From contig NZ_MVJM01000002.1 in assembly GCF_002156385.1 (NCBI RefSeq), positions 969,919 to 1,033,918 of the forward strand: 64,000 bases of DNA, read 5' to 3'. This document shows positions 63,351-64,000 of the stretch, in pieces. A program made the position numbers and the translations under genes. How positions within the stretch are numbered: the stretch's first letter is position 1; the number at the start of each line of letters is the position of its first letter. This stretch comes from Halalkalibacter urbisdiaboli (GTDB taxonomy: Bacteria > Bacillota > Bacilli > Bacillales > Bacillaceae_D). Below the pieces are notes generated by a model. It did no database searches. It was not told where the DNA came from and saw nothing but the letters and a program-made list of their open reading frames with translations.

Positions 63351-63379
63351 AAAAGCCACCCCCAACAAGGAAATGGCTT
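63351..63379 (-). terminator. Leader hairpin 2, weaker
   Basis: The arms AAGCCA / TGGCTT with a C-rich/G-rich interior are followed by four T on the minus strand. It may be a partial terminator. Confidence 0.45.
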
Positions 63380-63451
63380 GAATGATAAACACTTTTTTAT
63401 CTTTGCTTTAGTGAAAGTACATCTTTTCACCTTCTCTTCTTAAAACATCTT

Positions 63452-63511
63452 CAAAAAAAAACTTTAACCACCACTCCCCCTTTAAGGAGACCCACTGGTT
63501 AAAGTTTTTTA
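63452..63511 (-). terminator. Leader terminator 1, after the EAR-like RNA
   Basis: The arms CTTTAACCA / TGGTTAAAG enclose a GC-rich 24-base interior, and nine T follow on the minus strand. A poly-A tract pairs with the T-run on the other side, so it may be bidirectional. Confidence 0.8.
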
Positions 63512-63519
63512 ATGGTCAT

Positions 63520-63665
63520 ATGGGTTTTACCCCGAGGCATCTAACCTCCCCTCACACTATCCTAACGGCAACGGGTGCCTAAGGAAAACCTCCCCACGGG
63601 ATAGTCGAGTGCCTCCGACGATAACGGGTAGGAGACATAACCGATGTAGTGCCATTCAAACTGTT
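63520..63665 (-). ncRNA. EAR-like (eps-associated) leader RNA
   Basis: This gene-free stretch upstream of the CapD/EpsC-type gene is GC-rich and dense in complementary segments (ACTATCC / GGATAGT, GCCTC / GAGGC, CGTTGCC / GGCAACG-type pairs), unlike the neighbouring AT-rich spacers. In B. subtilis the EAR/epsC RNA lies at the same place, between the epsA-B type genes and epsC, and makes polymerase read through terminators. Here three terminator hairpins follow it before the coding start. The position and composition support the call; the RNA consensus was judged from memory, not by a model search. Confidence 0.65.
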
Positions 63666-63726
63666 GATTTGACTGGAATCAGTTAATTAAAAAGAAAGGT
63701 CTAGCAGGTAATGCTGCTACGTGATT

Positions 63727-64000
63727 TTAAAAAATCCCTAGAAATTTCTTTTTCTTCATTTGCGTTGGCGGTTCCGCAAAGACTGTTTCTCCGTACACGA
63801 GTGTTTCCGCGTTTTCTTGATAGTAGTAGACAGTGTTGATGTCGAATGTCTTTTCGATTGTGCCAAAGGCTGCTCGTAAGTCATTTGGTCTTGTTGTTGT
63901 GTTATGCGTATCAGAGGCAATGATGTGAACGAGTTGGTGCTCGATTAATTGCTCTGAGAACTTTTTAATTGCTTTTCCGAATCTTCCGGTGATACTTGAT
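63727..64000 (-). CDS. ywqE: YwqE/CpsB-type tyrosine-protein phosphatase (C-terminal part)
   Basis: This PHP-family manganese-dependent phosphatase removes phosphate from BY-kinases. The visible 90 residues contain SSITGRFGKAIKKFSEQLI and VHIIASDTHN, the metal-binding C-terminal block of CpsB/YwqE, and end KKKKFLGIF. The 5' part is outside the window. It reads into the EAR-like leader and the CapD-type gene. Its kinase partner is at 27334-28032. Confidence 0.88.
   Translation of the reverse strand, partial: SSITGRFGKAIKKFSEQLIEHQLVHIIASDTHNTTTRPNDLRAAFGTIEKTFDINTVYYYQENAETLVYGETVFAEPPTQMKKKKFLGIF

Noticed and set aside
63520..63665. Cyclic-di-GMP or cyclic-di-AMP riboswitch
   Set aside because: The conserved GEMM or ydaO core sequences could not be found; the position before an EpsC-type gene and the following terminators fit the EAR RNA better.

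Overview
The window looks like a chromosome segment of a Gram-positive, low-GC member of the Bacillaceae, most likely a Bacillus-like alkaliphile or halotolerant relative. Evidence is the DegS/DegU pair beside comFA, YvyE, TagO, CsaB, SecA2 with its partner SlaP, ComK, purine-rich Shine-Dalgarno sites, frequent GTG/TTG starts and many T-tailed terminators. The alkaliphile idea is an inference from the many acidic wall and S-layer genes. No rRNA, tRNA or CRISPR array was seen.

Layout. 1-6.9 kb: start of comFA, degU and degS on the minus strand, then yvyE, a drug/metabolite exporter and an LCP wall-polymer ligase, facing tagO. Two copies of a helically phased TATCATC array and a 55-bp tandem repeat lie between these genes. 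7.1-16.1 kb: an S-layer assembly locus. The minus-strand operon tagA, flippase, DUF5693 protein, csaB makes the pyruvylated wall polymer that SLH domains bind, and the divergent pair secA2-slaP exports S-layer proteins. 16.1-16.4 kb: an intergenic cluster of DnaA-box-like 9-mers. 16.4-31 kb: a surface-protein island with an amidase, three SLH proteins or enzymes, a large subtilase, a Wzz/tyrosine-kinase pair and a probable S-layer protein with C-terminal SLH domains. 31-35.7 kb: small anchored proteins of unknown function, including two apparent paralogs around a VanZ-like protein, a winged-helix-like protein, an XRE regulator and comK. 35.8-40.3 kb: cysQ, a GGDEF-EAL protein and an alpha/beta hydrolase.

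40.5-45.7 kb: a glycan-use locus under a divergent LacI regulator with palindromic operators. It contains an intact GH35 beta-galactosidase, a GH88 gene interrupted by one stop codon, and a scrap of a DUF2264 gene. A 345-bp piece of the GH35 3' end is repeated beyond lacI, and an IS21-family element with a 4-bp target duplication lies just after it.

47.9-64 kb: an exopolysaccharide or acidic wall-polymer cluster read on the minus strand. It starts with a YwqE-type phosphatase, an eps-associated (EAR-like) leader RNA followed by several terminator hairpins, a CapD/EpsC-type dehydratase and galU. After a decayed pilin-like gene come a PglD-like acetyltransferase (frameshifted), a priming sugar transferase, an SDR enzyme, a GT4 glycosyltransferase, a Wzx-type flippase, a GT-C/polymerase-like membrane protein, an asparagine-synthase-like amidotransferase, a homoserine dehydrogenase (one stop codon), UDP-glucose dehydrogenase and UDP-glucuronate 4-epimerase. 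The last two would supply GlcA and GalA. The central part (about 50-60 kb) is visibly more AT-rich than its flanks, as is usual for exchanged polysaccharide cassettes. The most interesting items are the phased repeat arrays, the DnaA-box cluster, the EAR leader with tandem terminators, the amidotransferase plus homoserine dehydrogenase pair inside a uronic-acid locus, and the eroding glycan-use locus between direct repeats.
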